64,000 bases of DNA from WYZ-LMO11 sp964617245 (GCA_964617245.1 CAZTWF010000106.1:28408-92407), one strand, 5' to 3'; positions 24,974 through 33,908 are shown, counted from the stretch's first letter. The notes: generated by a model not told the origin, from the sequence alone. Numbers and translations: made by a program.

Positions 24974-25919
24974 AAAAATTTCATCATTATTAGACCCATT
25001 AATAAAGGAATATATTAATGGATCTGATATACTTTACAAGGCAGCATTACATCTTCCAAGCCATGGAGGTAAAAGATTACGACCATTTCTTGTAATAAAA
25101 TCTTGTGAAATAGTTGGTGGAGATATTAATTATGTTATTCCTGCAGCTATTGCTATAGAGTTATTACATAACTTTACACTTATTCATGATGATATTATGG
25201 ATAATGATCTATTAAGAAGAGGTGTACCTACAGTTCATACAATATGGGGCATTCCAATGGGCATACTTGCAGGTGATTTATTATTTGCTAAGGCCTTCTA
25301 TATACTTCTATCTATGAAAGGAGATTATGAAAAATTAATAAAAGCAGCTGAAATTATGGCAAGGACTACTATAATAATATCAGAAGGTCAAAGTATGGAT
25401 ATGTCCTTTGAAAAAAGAAATAATGTTTCAGAAGAAGAGTATATGACTATGATATATAAAAAAACTGGAGCTTTATTTGAAGCAAGTGCAAAAATTGGTG
25501 CCATATTAGGTGGAGGAGATGAAAAAACAATAGAATATCTAGGAAATTATGGTAAAAACTTAGGAATAGGTTTTCAAATATTTGATGATTATTTAGGACT
25601 TTTCTCAAAAGAAGAAATTCTTGGAAAACCAATTGGAAGTGATATAAGAGAAGGAAAGAAAACACTTTTTGTTATAAAATTATTAAATTCTTCATCAAGA
25701 GATAAAATAGTTAATATTTTAGGTAAGAAAGATATCTCTAATGAAGATATTATTTCAATAATTCATCATATAAAAAATGAGAAAATAGATGAATATGTAT
25801 TAAATAAAGCAAAACTTCATATAGATTTAGCAATTTCTTCATTATCTATACTTCCAGATTCAGAAGCAAAAAATGATCTTATTGAATTAGCAAAATATGC
25901 AATCTCTAGAATAAAATAG
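24954..25919 (+). CDS. idsA: Geranylgeranyl diphosphate synthase
   Basis: TTG start within the fni end; 321 residues. First aspartate-rich motif D79-D80-x-x-D83 (LLHNFTLIHDDIMD) and second motif FDDYLG. Phe74, five residues before the first aspartate, is the residue typical of C20-producing archaeal enzymes. It condenses IPP units to make GGPP for archaeal ether lipids. The last gene of the isoprenoid run before gltX. Confidence 0.93.
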   Translation: MIEEKLKKISSLLDPLIKEYINGSDILYKAALHLPSHGGKRLRPFLVIKSCEIVGGDINYVIPAAIAIELLHNFTLIHDDIMDNDLLRRGVPTVHTIWGIPMGILAGDLLFAKAFYILLSMKGDYEKLIKAAEIMARTTIIISEGQSMDMSFEKRNNVSEEEYMTMIYKKTGALFEASAKIGAILGGGDEKTIEYLGNYGKNLGIGFQIFDDYLGLFSKEEILGKPIGSDIREGKKTLFVIKLLNSSSRDKIVNILGKKDISNEDIISIIHHIKNEKIDEYVLNKAKLHIDLAISSLSILPDSEAKNDLIELAKYAISRIK

Positions 25920-25929
25920 TGATTATAAT

Positions 25930-27636
25930 ATGATTTCTGATGAAATACTTTTATTAATAAAAAAACATGTTATAATGAATGCTATAAAGTATGGTGGTAA
26001 AGCTGAATTTAAAGCAGTAATAGGTAAAATTCTATCTGAAAAACCAGAATTAAAGTCAATGATACAAGAAGTTTCAAAAATTACACAATCTATAATCTCA
26101 GAAATCAATTCTATGAGTTTATTAGAACAACAAAATTTAGCAAAATCTCTTGGTATAAATATAATAAAGGAAAAACCAAAAAAAGAAGAACATGTCCTTC
26201 CTTCCCTTCCTAATGCTAATAAATATGAAATTATACGAGTGAGATTTGCACCAAATCCTGATTTTGCTATACATTTAGGTAATGCAAGAGCAGCAATACT
26301 CAATGATGAATATGCAAAAATCTATCATGGTATTTATATATTAAGATTTGAAGACACATCTCCTTCAGTTAAACCACCTATGCTTGAAGCTTATGATGCA
26401 ATTCGTGAAGATTTAAAATGGCTTGGAGTAAATTGGCATGAGGAATATATACAATCTGAGAGATTGCCTATATATTATGAGTATGCTGAGAAATTATTAG
26501 AGATTGGTGGAGCATATATTTGTACATGTCCATCAGAGGAATTTCGAAAATTAGTTAATTCTAGTAAGCCATGTCCTTGTAGAGATCTGCCTATAGAAAA
26601 ACAACTTAAAAGATGGGAAGGTATGATAGATGGATCTATTAAGAAGGGAGAAGCTGTAATGAGAATAAAAACTGATTTAAATCATCCAAATCCAGCTATT
26701 AGAGAATGGCCTGCTATGCGTATAGATACGAAACCTCATCCTCTTCAAGGACAGAAATATAGAGTATGGCCTCTTTATAATTTTGCATGTGGAATTGACG
26801 ATCATTTAATGGAAATTACTCATATTTTACGTGGAAAAGAACATGAAATTAATACACAACGTCAAATTTATTTATACAAATATTTTAAATGGAAATATCC
26901 TGAAGTAATACATTATGGAAGATTAAAAATAGAAGGTACTATATTGAGTAAATCAAAAATGCGCCAGGGAATAGAAATGGGCTTATTTAAAGATTGGAGT
27001 GATCCAAGATTAGGAACAATTGCTGCTTTAAGAAAAAGAGGATTTCTTCCAGAAACTATTCGAAGATTAATTCTTGAAGTAGGAGTTAAACCATCTGAAG
27101 CTACTATTAGTTGGGATAATATTGAAGCAATAAATAGAAAATTACTAGATCCTATCACTAAAAGATTTGTTTTTATTCCAGAACCTAGTAAATTAGAAAT
27201 TAAGGATTTAACAAAAGAATTTGAGGCAAGAATACCATTACATCCAGATCGTCCTGAATTAGGTAATATAATTTATAAAGTAGGGCCTTCGAATAATATT
27301 ATATTTGTTCCATTAAGAGATATATCTAACATAAAACTAGGATCTATATTTCGTCTTATGAATTTATTCAATGTAAAATTATTATCTTCATCAATCTGTA
27401 TATATGTAGGTGAAAGTATTGAAGAAATAAGAAAAATTAATGCACCAATAATCCAATGGTTGCCTTATGGTACTGAATTATCTGTAGTAATGCATGATGG
27501 AAGTATTATAAATGGTATAGTTGATAAAAATATTTTAAATGAAAATTTACCAAATATATTTCAATTCTATAGATTTGGTTTTGTTAAGATATATAGAGAA
27601 GATAATAAATTAAAAGGTTATTATACACACGATTAG
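25930..27636 (+). CDS. gltX: Glutamyl-tRNA synthetase (archaeal type)
   Basis: 568 residues with an N-terminal helical extension, then class I signature PNPDFAIHLGNARAA (HLGN for HIGH), KMSKS-like ILSKSKM, and the C-terminal anticodon-binding beta-barrels of the archaeal/eukaryotic GlnRS-like type. The CTCPSEEF...CPCRD cysteines near residue 200 suggest a zinc site. In archaea lacking GlnRS it charges both tRNA-Glu and tRNA-Gln. A T-rich tract follows the stop. Confidence 0.92.
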   Translation: MISDEILLLIKKHVIMNAIKYGGKAEFKAVIGKILSEKPELKSMIQEVSKITQSIISEINSMSLLEQQNLAKSLGINIIKEKPKKEEHVLPSLPNANKYEIIRVRFAPNPDFAIHLGNARAAILNDEYAKIYHGIYILRFEDTSPSVKPPMLEAYDAIREDLKWLGVNWHEEYIQSERLPIYYEYAEKLLEIGGAYICTCPSEEFRKLVNSSKPCPCRDLPIEKQLKRWEGMIDGSIKKGEAVMRIKTDLNHPNPAIREWPAMRIDTKPHPLQGQKYRVWPLYNFACGIDDHLMEITHILRGKEHEINTQRQIYLYKYFKWKYPEVIHYGRLKIEGTILSKSKMRQGIEMGLFKDWSDPRLGTIAALRKRGFLPETIRRLILEVGVKPSEATISWDNIEAINRKLLDPITKRFVFIPEPSKLEIKDLTKEFEARIPLHPDRPELGNIIYKVGPSNNIIFVPLRDISNIKLGSIFRLMNLFNVKLLSSSICIYVGESIEEIRKINAPIIQWLPYGTELSVVMHDGSIINGIVDKNILNENLPNIFQFYRFGFVKIYREDNKLKGYYTHD

Positions 27637-27711
27637 ACCAAAAAACTCATAAACCCCTTTGTTTTTGTTTTTTCTACTAATAAAAATGAACAATGAGAGG
27701 TCGAGGGATAA
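27637..27711 (+). terminator. T-rich terminator after gltX and leader of rpl7ae
   Basis: The tract TTTGTTTTTGTTTTTTCT (27658-27675) is the kind of uridine-rich run at which archaeal transcription stops. The remaining bases to the L7Ae ATG are purine-rich (GAGAGGTCGAGGGAT) and supply the ribosome-binding site. A promoter may overlap the start of this gap (CTCATAAACC). L7Ae can bind kink-turn-like leaders, but I could not build a convincing one here. Confidence 0.4.
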
Positions 27712-28206
27712 ATGTCTAAAACTCCTATATATGTAAGATTTAATGTACCTCCAGAATTAATGGAGCGTACATATGAGTGTGTAAGATTAGCAGCAGAATC
27801 TGGAAAGATAAAAAAAGGAGTAAATGAATCTACAAAGGCAGTAGAAAGAGGACTTGCAAAATTTCTTGTCATAGCTCAGGATGTAGATCCACAAGAAATT
27901 GTAGCACATTTACCTTTACTTGCTGAAGAGAAAAAAGTTCCCTATTCTTATGTAGACTCAAAAGTAAAACTTGGTCAATGTGCAGGAATTGAAGTAGCAG
28001 CCTCATCAGTAGTAGTTATTGATCCTGGTAAAGCCAAACCATTAATGGATGAAATTATAACAAAAGTTAATGAAATAAGAAAAGGTATAACAGCTGAAGT
28101 AGTAAAACCAGCACAAGAAGTAAAAGAAACAAAGCCAAAAGAAGAAGTAAAACCACAAGAAGAAAAGCCAAAGAAGAAAAAATCAGAAGGGTCACAGAAA
28201 AAATAA
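27712..28206 (+). CDS. rpl7ae: Ribosomal protein L7Ae (eL8), with a charged C-terminal tail
   Basis: 164 residues, some 40 more than the usual archaeal length. The core RGLAKFLVIAQDVDPQEIVAHLPLLAEEKKVPY is the kink-turn RNA-binding fold shared by the ribosome, box C/D and H/ACA particles and archaeal RNase P. After about residue 125 comes a lysine/glutamate/proline-rich tail (PKEEVKPQEEKPKKKKSEG) that looks disordered. The core is intact, so normal RNA binding is expected; the tail's job is unknown. Confidence 0.94.
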   Translation: MSKTPIYVRFNVPPELMERTYECVRLAAESGKIKKGVNESTKAVERGLAKFLVIAQDVDPQEIVAHLPLLAEEKKVPYSYVDSKVKLGQCAGIEVAASSVVVIDPGKAKPLMDEIITKVNEIRKGITAEVVKPAQEVKETKPKEEVKPQEEKPKKKKSEGSQKK

Positions 28207-28243
28207 AAAGAAATTATAGACTAAAACTTAAATGTGATAAAAT

Positions 28244-28462
28244 ATGAGTAGTGAGATAACTGAAGCCTATCCTGCAGAAGTTATTCAAATAATAGGAAGA
28301 ACAGGAGTTACTGGTGAAGTTATACAAGTAAGAGTAAGAGTATTAGAAGGAAAAGATAAAGGAAGAATACTTACAAGAAATGTAAAAGGTCCTGTAAGAA
28401 TAGGAGATATACTAATGTTAAAAGAAACAGAAAGAGAAGCCAAGAAACTAGTGCCAAGATAA
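28244..28462 (+). CDS. rps28e: Ribosomal protein S28e (eS28)
   Basis: 72 residues of OB fold: AEVIQIIGRTGVTGEVIQVRVRVLEG and the invariant tail LKETEREAKKLVPR. It sits near the mRNA exit on the 30S subunit. It follows rpl7ae with a 37-base gap and precedes rpl24e, the normal archaeal order. Confidence 0.95.
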   Translation: MSSEITEAYPAEVIQIIGRTGVTGEVIQVRVRVLEGKDKGRILTRNVKGPVRIGDILMLKETEREAKKLVPR

Positions 28463-28475
28463 ATTGGTGAATAAT

Positions 28476-28655
28476 ATGGTAAGAATATTTAAGTGTTCTT
28501 TTTGTAATAAGGAAATTGAACCAGGTACAGGAATGATTTATGTTAGGAATAATGGCACACTTCTTCGTTTTTGTTCAAGTAAATGTAGAAAAAATATGCT
28601 TAAACTCAGAAGAGAATCTAGAGATTTTAAATGGACCTCTGGGGAAGCTAAATGA
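28476..28655 (+). CDS. rpl24e: Ribosomal protein L24e (eL24)
   Basis: ATG 28476 gives 59 residues; a GTG at 28464 is likely part of the GGTGA site. The zinc ribbon is CSFCNKEIEPGTG...FCSSKC. Ends with RRESRDFKWTSGEAK. The TGA overlaps the ndk ATG. Confidence 0.94.
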   Translation: MVRIFKCSFCNKEIEPGTGMIYVRNNGTLLRFCSSKCRKNMLKLRRESRDFKWTSGEAK

Positions 28656-29095
28656 TAGAGAGAACTTTTGTAATGATAAAACCAGATGCTGTAGTTCGAG
28701 GTATTATTGGAGAAGTTATCTCTAGAATTGAAAGAAAAGGTTTAAAAATTGTAGGAATGCGAATGATACATTTATCCAAAGAAGAAGCAGAGGAACTTTA
28801 TTCTATTCATAAAGATAAACCATTCTTTAGTGAATTGATTAACTTTATAACTTCTGCACCTGTTGTAGTAATGGCTGTAGAAGGAGAAAGTGCAATTTCT
28901 GTTATGCGTAAGATTATTGGCTCAACAGATTCAAAAGAAGCTTCTCCAGGTACAATAAGAGGGGATTTCTCTTGTTCAAAAAGTATGAATATTATTCATG
29001 CATCAGATTCCTTAGAAAGTGCAAAAAGAGAACTCTCTATATTTTTTAAAGATTTCCTAAAATATTCACGTGTTGATGAAAATTTTGTTTTTTAA
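28652..29095 (+). CDS. ndk: Nucleoside diphosphate kinase
   Basis: 147 residues: TFVMIKPDAVVRGIIGEVISRIE at the start, and RGDFSCSKSMNIIHASDSLESA, which holds the catalytic histidine in the NxxHASDS motif. It balances NTP pools, including GTP for the translation factors next door. Starts within the rpl24e stop and is followed by the infB promoter region. Confidence 0.94.
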   Translation: MIERTFVMIKPDAVVRGIIGEVISRIERKGLKIVGMRMIHLSKEEAEELYSIHKDKPFFSELINFITSAPVVVMAVEGESAISVMRKIIGSTDSKEASPGTIRGDFSCSKSMNIIHASDSLESAKRELSIFFKDFLKYSRVDENFVF

Positions 29096-29213
29096 TTTTA
29101 TAATAAGTCTACTGAAAGTTTATTACTTAAATTATAAAAGTAGCTTTTAGTGCAAGATTGACAAGAGAAATGTATAAACTTTTCTCCTTCTCTTATATCA
29201 TAGGGGGTAAAAA
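29096..29213 (+). promoter_or_regulatory. Promoter and leader of infB
   Basis: This 118-base gap has TGTATAAACT (29171-29180) as the best TATA box, with initiation expected close to 29200 and so a very short leader. TAGGGGGTAAAAA precedes the ATG at 29214 and gives a G-rich ribosome-binding site. The existence of a plausible own promoter argues that the interrupted infB gene is expressed. Confidence 0.4.
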
Positions 29214-31014
29214 ATGCCATTAAGACAACCTATTGTTACAGTATTAGGTCATGTTGATGTTGGAAAAACTCTCTTGTTAGATAAAATAAGAGGAACAGCT
29301 GTTATGACAAGAGAAATTGGGGCCATGACTGCTTAAAAAGCAGTGGCAGACCCAACATATTGGTGCTAGTTTCCTACCTATGAGTGTAATTGTAAATTAT
29401 TGTAGAGCTATTATAAAGAATTTTGAAAGTAAACTTCAAATTCCTGGTTTATTAGTAATTGATACACCTGGTCATGAAGTATTTTCAAATTTAAGATTTA
29501 GAGGAGGAGCAGTTTCTGATATTGCTATTCTTGTTATTGATGTATTAAAAGGTGTTGAAAAACAAACAGAAGAATGTATTGAAATACTTAGATCAAAGAA
29601 AACACCTTTTGTAGTTGCAGCAAATAAAATAGATAGAATAGATGGATGGAAACCAAATCCAAATAAACCATTTATTGAGTCATATAAAATGCAAGAATCT
29701 TATGTAAGATCAAGACTAGATGAATTAATTTATAAAATTATTGGTGAATTATCAAGATTTGGTTTTTCTTCTGATAGATATGATAGAGTAAAAGATTTCA
29801 CAAGAACTATTGCCATAGTTCCAACAAGTGCTATTACAGGTGAAGGTATTCCAGAACTTCTTGCTATTCTTTGTGGTTTAGCACAACAATATCTAAAAAG
29901 TCGTTTAACAATTACAGAAGGACCTGGAAAAGGTGTTATACTTGAGAAAAAAGAAGAAGCTGGACTTGGTACAACAATAGATGTTATTTTATATGATGGT
30001 ATCATAAAAAAAGGTGATACTATTATTGTTGGTGGAATTGAAGGTCCAATCATAACAAAAGTAAGAGCTCTTTTACTTCCAAAGCCTTTAGATGAAATGA
30101 GAGATCCAGAAGATAAGTTCCTTCTTGTTGATAAAGTAGTAGCTGCTGCTGGTGTAAAAATTGTTGCAACTAATCTTGAAAAAGCCATAGGAGGAGCTCC
30201 TATAATTGTAGTTAGTGATGAACAATCTATTGACTCTATTAAAAATAAAATTAAAGAAGAAATTGAAGAAATAAGATTCACATCAGATATAGATGGTGTT
30301 ATTGTAAAAGCAGATACGTTAGGCTCATTAGAAGCTCTTATTAGATTTCTTAAGAATTCAGGCATACCTATTAGAATCTCTGATATTGGACCAGTTAGTA
30401 AAAAAGACATTATAGAGGCTACTATTGTAAAAAGGAAAAAACCAGAACTTGGTGCAGTATTGGGATTCAATATAGAAGTTACTCAAGAAGCAGAAATAGA
30501 AAGTAAAAGTAGAAATATTCCTATATTCGTTAGTAATGTAATATATCATGTTGTTGATAACTTTAAGGCTTGGTATTCAAAAATAGTAGAAGAGTTACAA
30601 ACAAAAGAATTTAGTAAGATTATTCTTCCTGGAGCTATAAAAGTTCTTCCTGGATATGTATTTAGAAGAAGTGATCCTCCTATATTTGGTATTGAGGTTT
30701 TAATTGGAACTATTAAGCCAGGTTATTCATTAATGAAGGAAAATGGTGAAATTATAGGAGAAATTATGCAAATACAAGAACATGGAAATAATCTAAATGA
30801 AGCAAAGAAAGGTGCTAAAGTAGCAATTTCAGTAAGAGGTAATTTTACAGTAGGTAGACAAGTTAAAGAAGGAGATATACTTTATGTTTATGTAAGTGAT
30901 AATGATATATTTCTATTAAAAGAAAAATTTAGAGATAAATTATCTCAAGAAGAATTAGAATTACTTGATAAAATACTAAAAATGCAATTAAGTGGTGAGA
31001 TTATTAAAATTTAG
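29214..31014 (+). CDS. infB: Translation initiation factor aIF5B, split by a 22-nt intron
   Basis: Exons 29214-29327 and 29350-31014 join to give 592 residues, the archaeal aIF5B length. G1 is GHVDVGKT (12-19, with V where GHVDHGKT is usual); exon 1 ends at M38; exon 2 opens with T39 of switch I (TQHIGAS); G3 is DTPGHE (76-81) and G4 NKID (130-133). Domains II-IV follow. The factor is the GTPase that joins the ribosomal subunits during initiation. Read without splicing, the frame stops at TAA 29334 after 40 codons, and exon 2 alone (first ATG 29380) would lack the P-loop. Confidence 0.9.
29317..29355 (+). other. Bulge-helix-bulge intron (29328-29349) inside infB
   Basis: Outer helix TTGGG (29317-29321) with CCCAA (29351-29355); central 4-bp helix GCCA (29322-29325) with TGGC (29344-29347); 3-nt bulges TGA (29326-29328) and AGA (29348-29350); inner helix CTGCTT (29329-29334) with AAGCAG (29338-29343) and loop AAA. 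This is the canonical substrate of the archaeal tRNA splicing endonuclease, which cuts after the second base of each bulge. The cuts release ACTGCTTAAAAAGCAGTGGC plus AG, 22 nt, and join ATG to ACC in frame at phase 0. Confidence 0.9.
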
Positions 31015-31074
31015 TACTACGAAAGAATTATAAGCAGTATTTTAATTGATTTTAAAACTGAAATGGTGGTGTAA

Positions 31075-31452
31075 TTGGTAGAATTTAAATTAGTGATATC
31101 TAATCCAGAAGATGGTACATCAAAAACAGTAGTAGTTAAAGACGAACTTGCTCATGTTTTTATTGGACTAAAAATAGGCGATTTCGTTGATGGAGCACTA
31201 TTTGGTTATCCCAATAAGAAACTTATTATAACTGGTGGAAGTGATAAAAGTGGTATTCCTATGCGTCCTGATGTACAGGGTGGAGGAAAGAAATATGTAC
31301 TACTTGCTGGCCCCCCTGGCTATCATCCTAAAAGAAAAGGAGAAAGAAGGAAGAAACTGGTAAGAGGAAATACAATAACAGAAGACATTGTACAAATAAA
31401 CTTAGTTATAAAGGAGGAGAAGAATGAGCGAGAACAAACAGCCAGAGTGTAA
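31075..31452 (+). CDS. rps6e: Ribosomal protein S6e (eS6)
   Basis: TTG start after GGTGGTGTAA; 125 residues. GLKIGDFVDGALFGYPNKKLIITGGSDKSG and PMRPDVQGGGKKYVLLAGPPGYHPKRKGERRKK are the family core. The archaeal form lacks the phosphorylated C-terminal tail of eukaryotic S6. Located upstream of the aIF2-gamma gene as usual, and overlapping it by 29 bases. Confidence 0.95.
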   Translation: MVEFKLVISNPEDGTSKTVVVKDELAHVFIGLKIGDFVDGALFGYPNKKLIITGGSDKSGIPMRPDVQGGGKKYVLLAGPPGYHPKRKGERRKKLVRGNTITEDIVQINLVIKEEKNEREQTARV

Positions 31453-32656
31453 TATTGGTCTTACAGGTCATGTAGATCATGGAAAAACTACTCTTGTAGC
31501 TGCATTAAGTGGTATATGGGCAGCTCGTCATAGTGAAGAACTGAAAAGAGGTATAACTATAAAATTAGGTTATGCTGATACTACCTTTAGAAAATGTCCT
31601 GAATGTCCTCCTCCTGAATGTTATACTACAAAGGAAATTTGTCCAATACATAATGTTAAGACAATTTTTCTAAGAAAGATATCCTTTGTAGATGCACCAG
31701 GTCATGAAAGCCTCATGGCTACAATGCTATCAGGTGCAGCATTAATGGATGGTGCAATACTAGTAATTGCTGCTAATGAAGAATGTCCTCAACCACAAAC
31801 CAGAGAACATCTTGTGGCTTTAGAAATAACAGGAATTAAAGATATTGTAATCGTTCAGAATAAAATAGATGCTGTAGATAAACAAAAAGCCTTAGAAAAT
31901 TATAAACAAATTCTTTCATTTATAAAAGGAACAATTGCAGAAAATGCTCCTATTATTCCTGTATCTGCTTTATATGGGACCAATATAGATTATCTTATTC
32001 AAACATTAGAAGAAAAAATAAAGACACCTTATAGAGATCCAACAAAACCTGCTAGAATATATATAGCAAGATCTTTTGATGTGAATAAGCCTGGTACTTT
32101 TCCAAAGGATTTGAAAGGAGGTGTGATTGGAGGTTCTCTTGTACAAGGAAGATTAAGAATTGGTGATGAATTAGAAATACGTCCTGGTATGAAAATAGAA
32201 CAAGGAGGAAAAACATACTATGAGCCAATATATACATATGTTGCTAGTTTAATGGCTGGTGGACAAATATTCAAAGAAGTAGGTCCTGGAGGTCTAGTAG
32301 GTATTGGTACCTATTTAGATCCTTCTATTACAAAAGCAGATAGTCTTGTTGGTAATATTGCAGGAAAACCTGGCACATTACCACCAGTCCAAAATGAAAT
32401 AACTATAGAATATTTCCTACTAGAACGTGCTGTTGGTACAAAAGATTTACAAAAAGTTGAACAAATAAAAGTGAGAGAAAACTTAATGTTAGTAATAGGA
32501 CCTGCAGTAACTTTAGGAGTAGTTACTTCAATTCGTAAAAATGTAGCTCAGTTATTACTTAAACGTCCTTTATGTGCTGAACCTGGAATGCGTATTGCTA
32601 TAAGTAGACTTATTTCTAATAGATGGAGACTTATTGGATATGGTTTCATACAATAA
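31424..32656 (+). CDS. eif2g: Translation initiation factor aIF2 gamma subunit
   Basis: 410 residues with G1 GLTGHVDHGKTTL (13-25), a zinc knuckle CPECPPPEC...CPIHN, G3 DAPGHE and G4 NKID. It carries initiator methionyl-tRNA to the small subunit as a heterotrimer with alpha and beta. The strong GGAGGAGAAG site ahead of the ATG is within rps6e. Length and motifs are normal. Confidence 0.95.
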   Translation: MSENKQPECNIGLTGHVDHGKTTLVAALSGIWAARHSEELKRGITIKLGYADTTFRKCPECPPPECYTTKEICPIHNVKTIFLRKISFVDAPGHESLMATMLSGAALMDGAILVIAANEECPQPQTREHLVALEITGIKDIVIVQNKIDAVDKQKALENYKQILSFIKGTIAENAPIIPVSALYGTNIDYLIQTLEEKIKTPYRDPTKPARIYIARSFDVNKPGTFPKDLKGGVIGGSLVQGRLRIGDELEIRPGMKIEQGGKTYYEPIYTYVASLMAGGQIFKEVGPGGLVGIGTYLDPSITKADSLVGNIAGKPGTLPPVQNEITIEYFLLERAVGTKDLQKVEQIKVRENLMLVIGPAVTLGVVTSIRKNVAQLLLKRPLCAEPGMRIAISRLISNRWRLIGYGFIQ

Positions 32657-33026
32657 ACCAGTTTTACTTGATACAAATATTATAATTTATGCTGTTTCTG
32701 AACCTTTTGATTTAATATCTCAAATAAAAGAAATTGGATTTAATGATATAGTCATCATAGAGAGTATTATAAAAGAACTTAAAAGATTATCTACTAAAGG
32801 TAATAATAAGGAAAGAAAATTTGCTAAACTTGCATTAGATCTTTGTAAAAAATTTAGAATAGAAAAAGATCCACCAATTACTGGAAGTATTGATGATAAA
32901 ATTATATATGTTGCAAAAAATAAAGGCTATATTATTGCAACTTCAGATGTTTTATTAAGAGGGAGATTAAAAGAATTAGGTCTTACAACAATATATCTAA
33001 AAGATAAAAGACTTCAATTAGATTAA
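32640..33026 (+). CDS. PIN-domain protein, Fcf1/Utp24-like
   Basis: ATG 32640 lies within the end of the aIF2-gamma gene; TTG 32634 is the alternative. The 128-residue protein has the PIN acidic residues: LLDTNIIIYA, then a central glutamate (SIIKELKRL) and the late DDKIIYVA and TSDVLLRGRLKELG. Archaeal members at this locus are related to eukaryotic Fcf1/Utp24, an rRNA-processing endonuclease. There is no antitoxin partner, so a VapC toxin is less likely. Confidence 0.8.
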   Translation: MVSYNKPVLLDTNIIIYAVSEPFDLISQIKEIGFNDIVIIESIIKELKRLSTKGNNKERKFAKLALDLCKKFRIEKDPPITGSIDDKIIYVAKNKGYIIATSDVLLRGRLKELGLTTIYLKDKRLQLD

Positions 33027-33094
33027 AATTATTAAGTATTAAATTTATATAGTATATTTTTATTGTTTACTATAAGTTAATTTGGTGATAAATA
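33027..33094 (+). promoter_or_regulatory. Promoter region of rpoE1
   Basis: AAATTTATATAGTATATT near 33042-33059 resembles an archaeal TATA box. TTTGGTGATAAATA just before the ATG at 33095 is the ribosome-binding site. No other element is apparent in this 68-base gap. Confidence 0.4.
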
Positions 33095-33685
33095 ATGTTT
33101 AAACTTTTACAAGTTAATGATGTAGTTAGAATACCACCAGATAAATTTGATAGCCCTTTAGAAGCTGTAGCAACTGAAGTATTAAGAGCCACATATGAAG
33201 GGACTGTATCCCGTGAACTTGGTATTATAATTGCAGTTCTAAATGTAAAAGTTTCAGATATTGGAAAAATTTTACCTGGTAATGGTGGTATTTATCATAA
33301 AGTATCCTTTGATCTTCTTGTATTTATGCCTGTTATTCAAGAAGTTATTGAAGGAGAAGTAGTTGATGTAACAGATTTTGGTGTTTTTGTTAGAATTGGG
33401 CCTATCGATGGTTTAATTCATATTTCTCAAATTATAGATGATTTTATAACATATGATGAAAAACGTGGTGCATTAATGGGCAAAGAAACACATCGTATAT
33501 TAGAAAAAGGGATGATAGTAAGAGCTAGAATAATAACTGTAAGTCTAAGTACAGGTCCATCTCGTAGTAGTAAAATAGGTCTTACTATGCGTCAACCATT
33601 TCTTGGTGCAATTTCTTGGATAGAAGAAGATATTAATAAATCTATAAAAGAAGTTAAAAAAGAGGTTAAAAAAGAAGGTAAGTAA
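33095..33685 (+). CDS. rpoE1: RNA polymerase subunit E' (Rpo7)
   Basis: 196 residues: N-terminal Rpb7-like domain (DVVRIPPDKFDSPLEAVATEVLRATYEG) and an S1 domain (GEVVDVTDFGVFVRIGPIDGLIHISQI, about residues 87-113). With RpoF it forms the stalk of archaeal polymerase that aids promoter opening and binds nascent RNA. It ends in a lysine-rich tail. Confidence 0.95.
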   Translation: MFKLLQVNDVVRIPPDKFDSPLEAVATEVLRATYEGTVSRELGIIIAVLNVKVSDIGKILPGNGGIYHKVSFDLLVFMPVIQEVIEGEVVDVTDFGVFVRIGPIDGLIHISQIIDDFITYDEKRGALMGKETHRILEKGMIVRARIITVSLSTGPSRSSKIGLTMRQPFLGAISWIEEDINKSIKEVKKEVKKEGK

Positions 33686-33687
33686 TA

Positions 33688-33897
33688 ATGAAGAAAGATA
33701 AACCTTCTTCAATTAAATTTGTATGTAGAAAATGTAAGTATATATTAGGTGAAGATGAAACAAAATGTCCAATATGTGGTGGAAGTGATTTAACTGAAGA
33801 TTGGGAAGGTTTAATAATAATACTTGATACTTCTTCTGCTTTAGCTGAAGTAATAAATGCTAAAAGACCAGGAAGATATGCTATAAAAGTACGCTAA
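33688..33897 (+). CDS. spt4: Transcription elongation factor Spt4 (RpoE'')
   Basis: 69 residues with a zinc ribbon CRKCKYILGEDETKCPICGG and the conserved WEGLIIILD...SALAEVIN...PGRYAIKVR. Spt4 binds Spt5 and increases polymerase processivity. It is directly downstream of rpoE1. Confidence 0.94.
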   Translation: MKKDKPSSIKFVCRKCKYILGEDETKCPICGGSDLTEDWEGLIIILDTSSALAEVINAKRPGRYAIKVR

Positions 33898-33908
33898 GAG
33901 GATTGTAA

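Noticed and set aside
27690..27711. Kink-turn or kink-loop for L7Ae autoregulation in its own leader
   Set aside because: TGA repeats occur but no flanking stems of useful length can be drawn.
29320..29360. infB interruption as a simple sequencing frameshift or a pseudogene
   Set aside because: A random error would not add 22 bases that fold into an exact 3-4-3 bulge-helix-bulge and leave perfect in-frame exons when removed by the known cut rule; the rest of the gene is intact.
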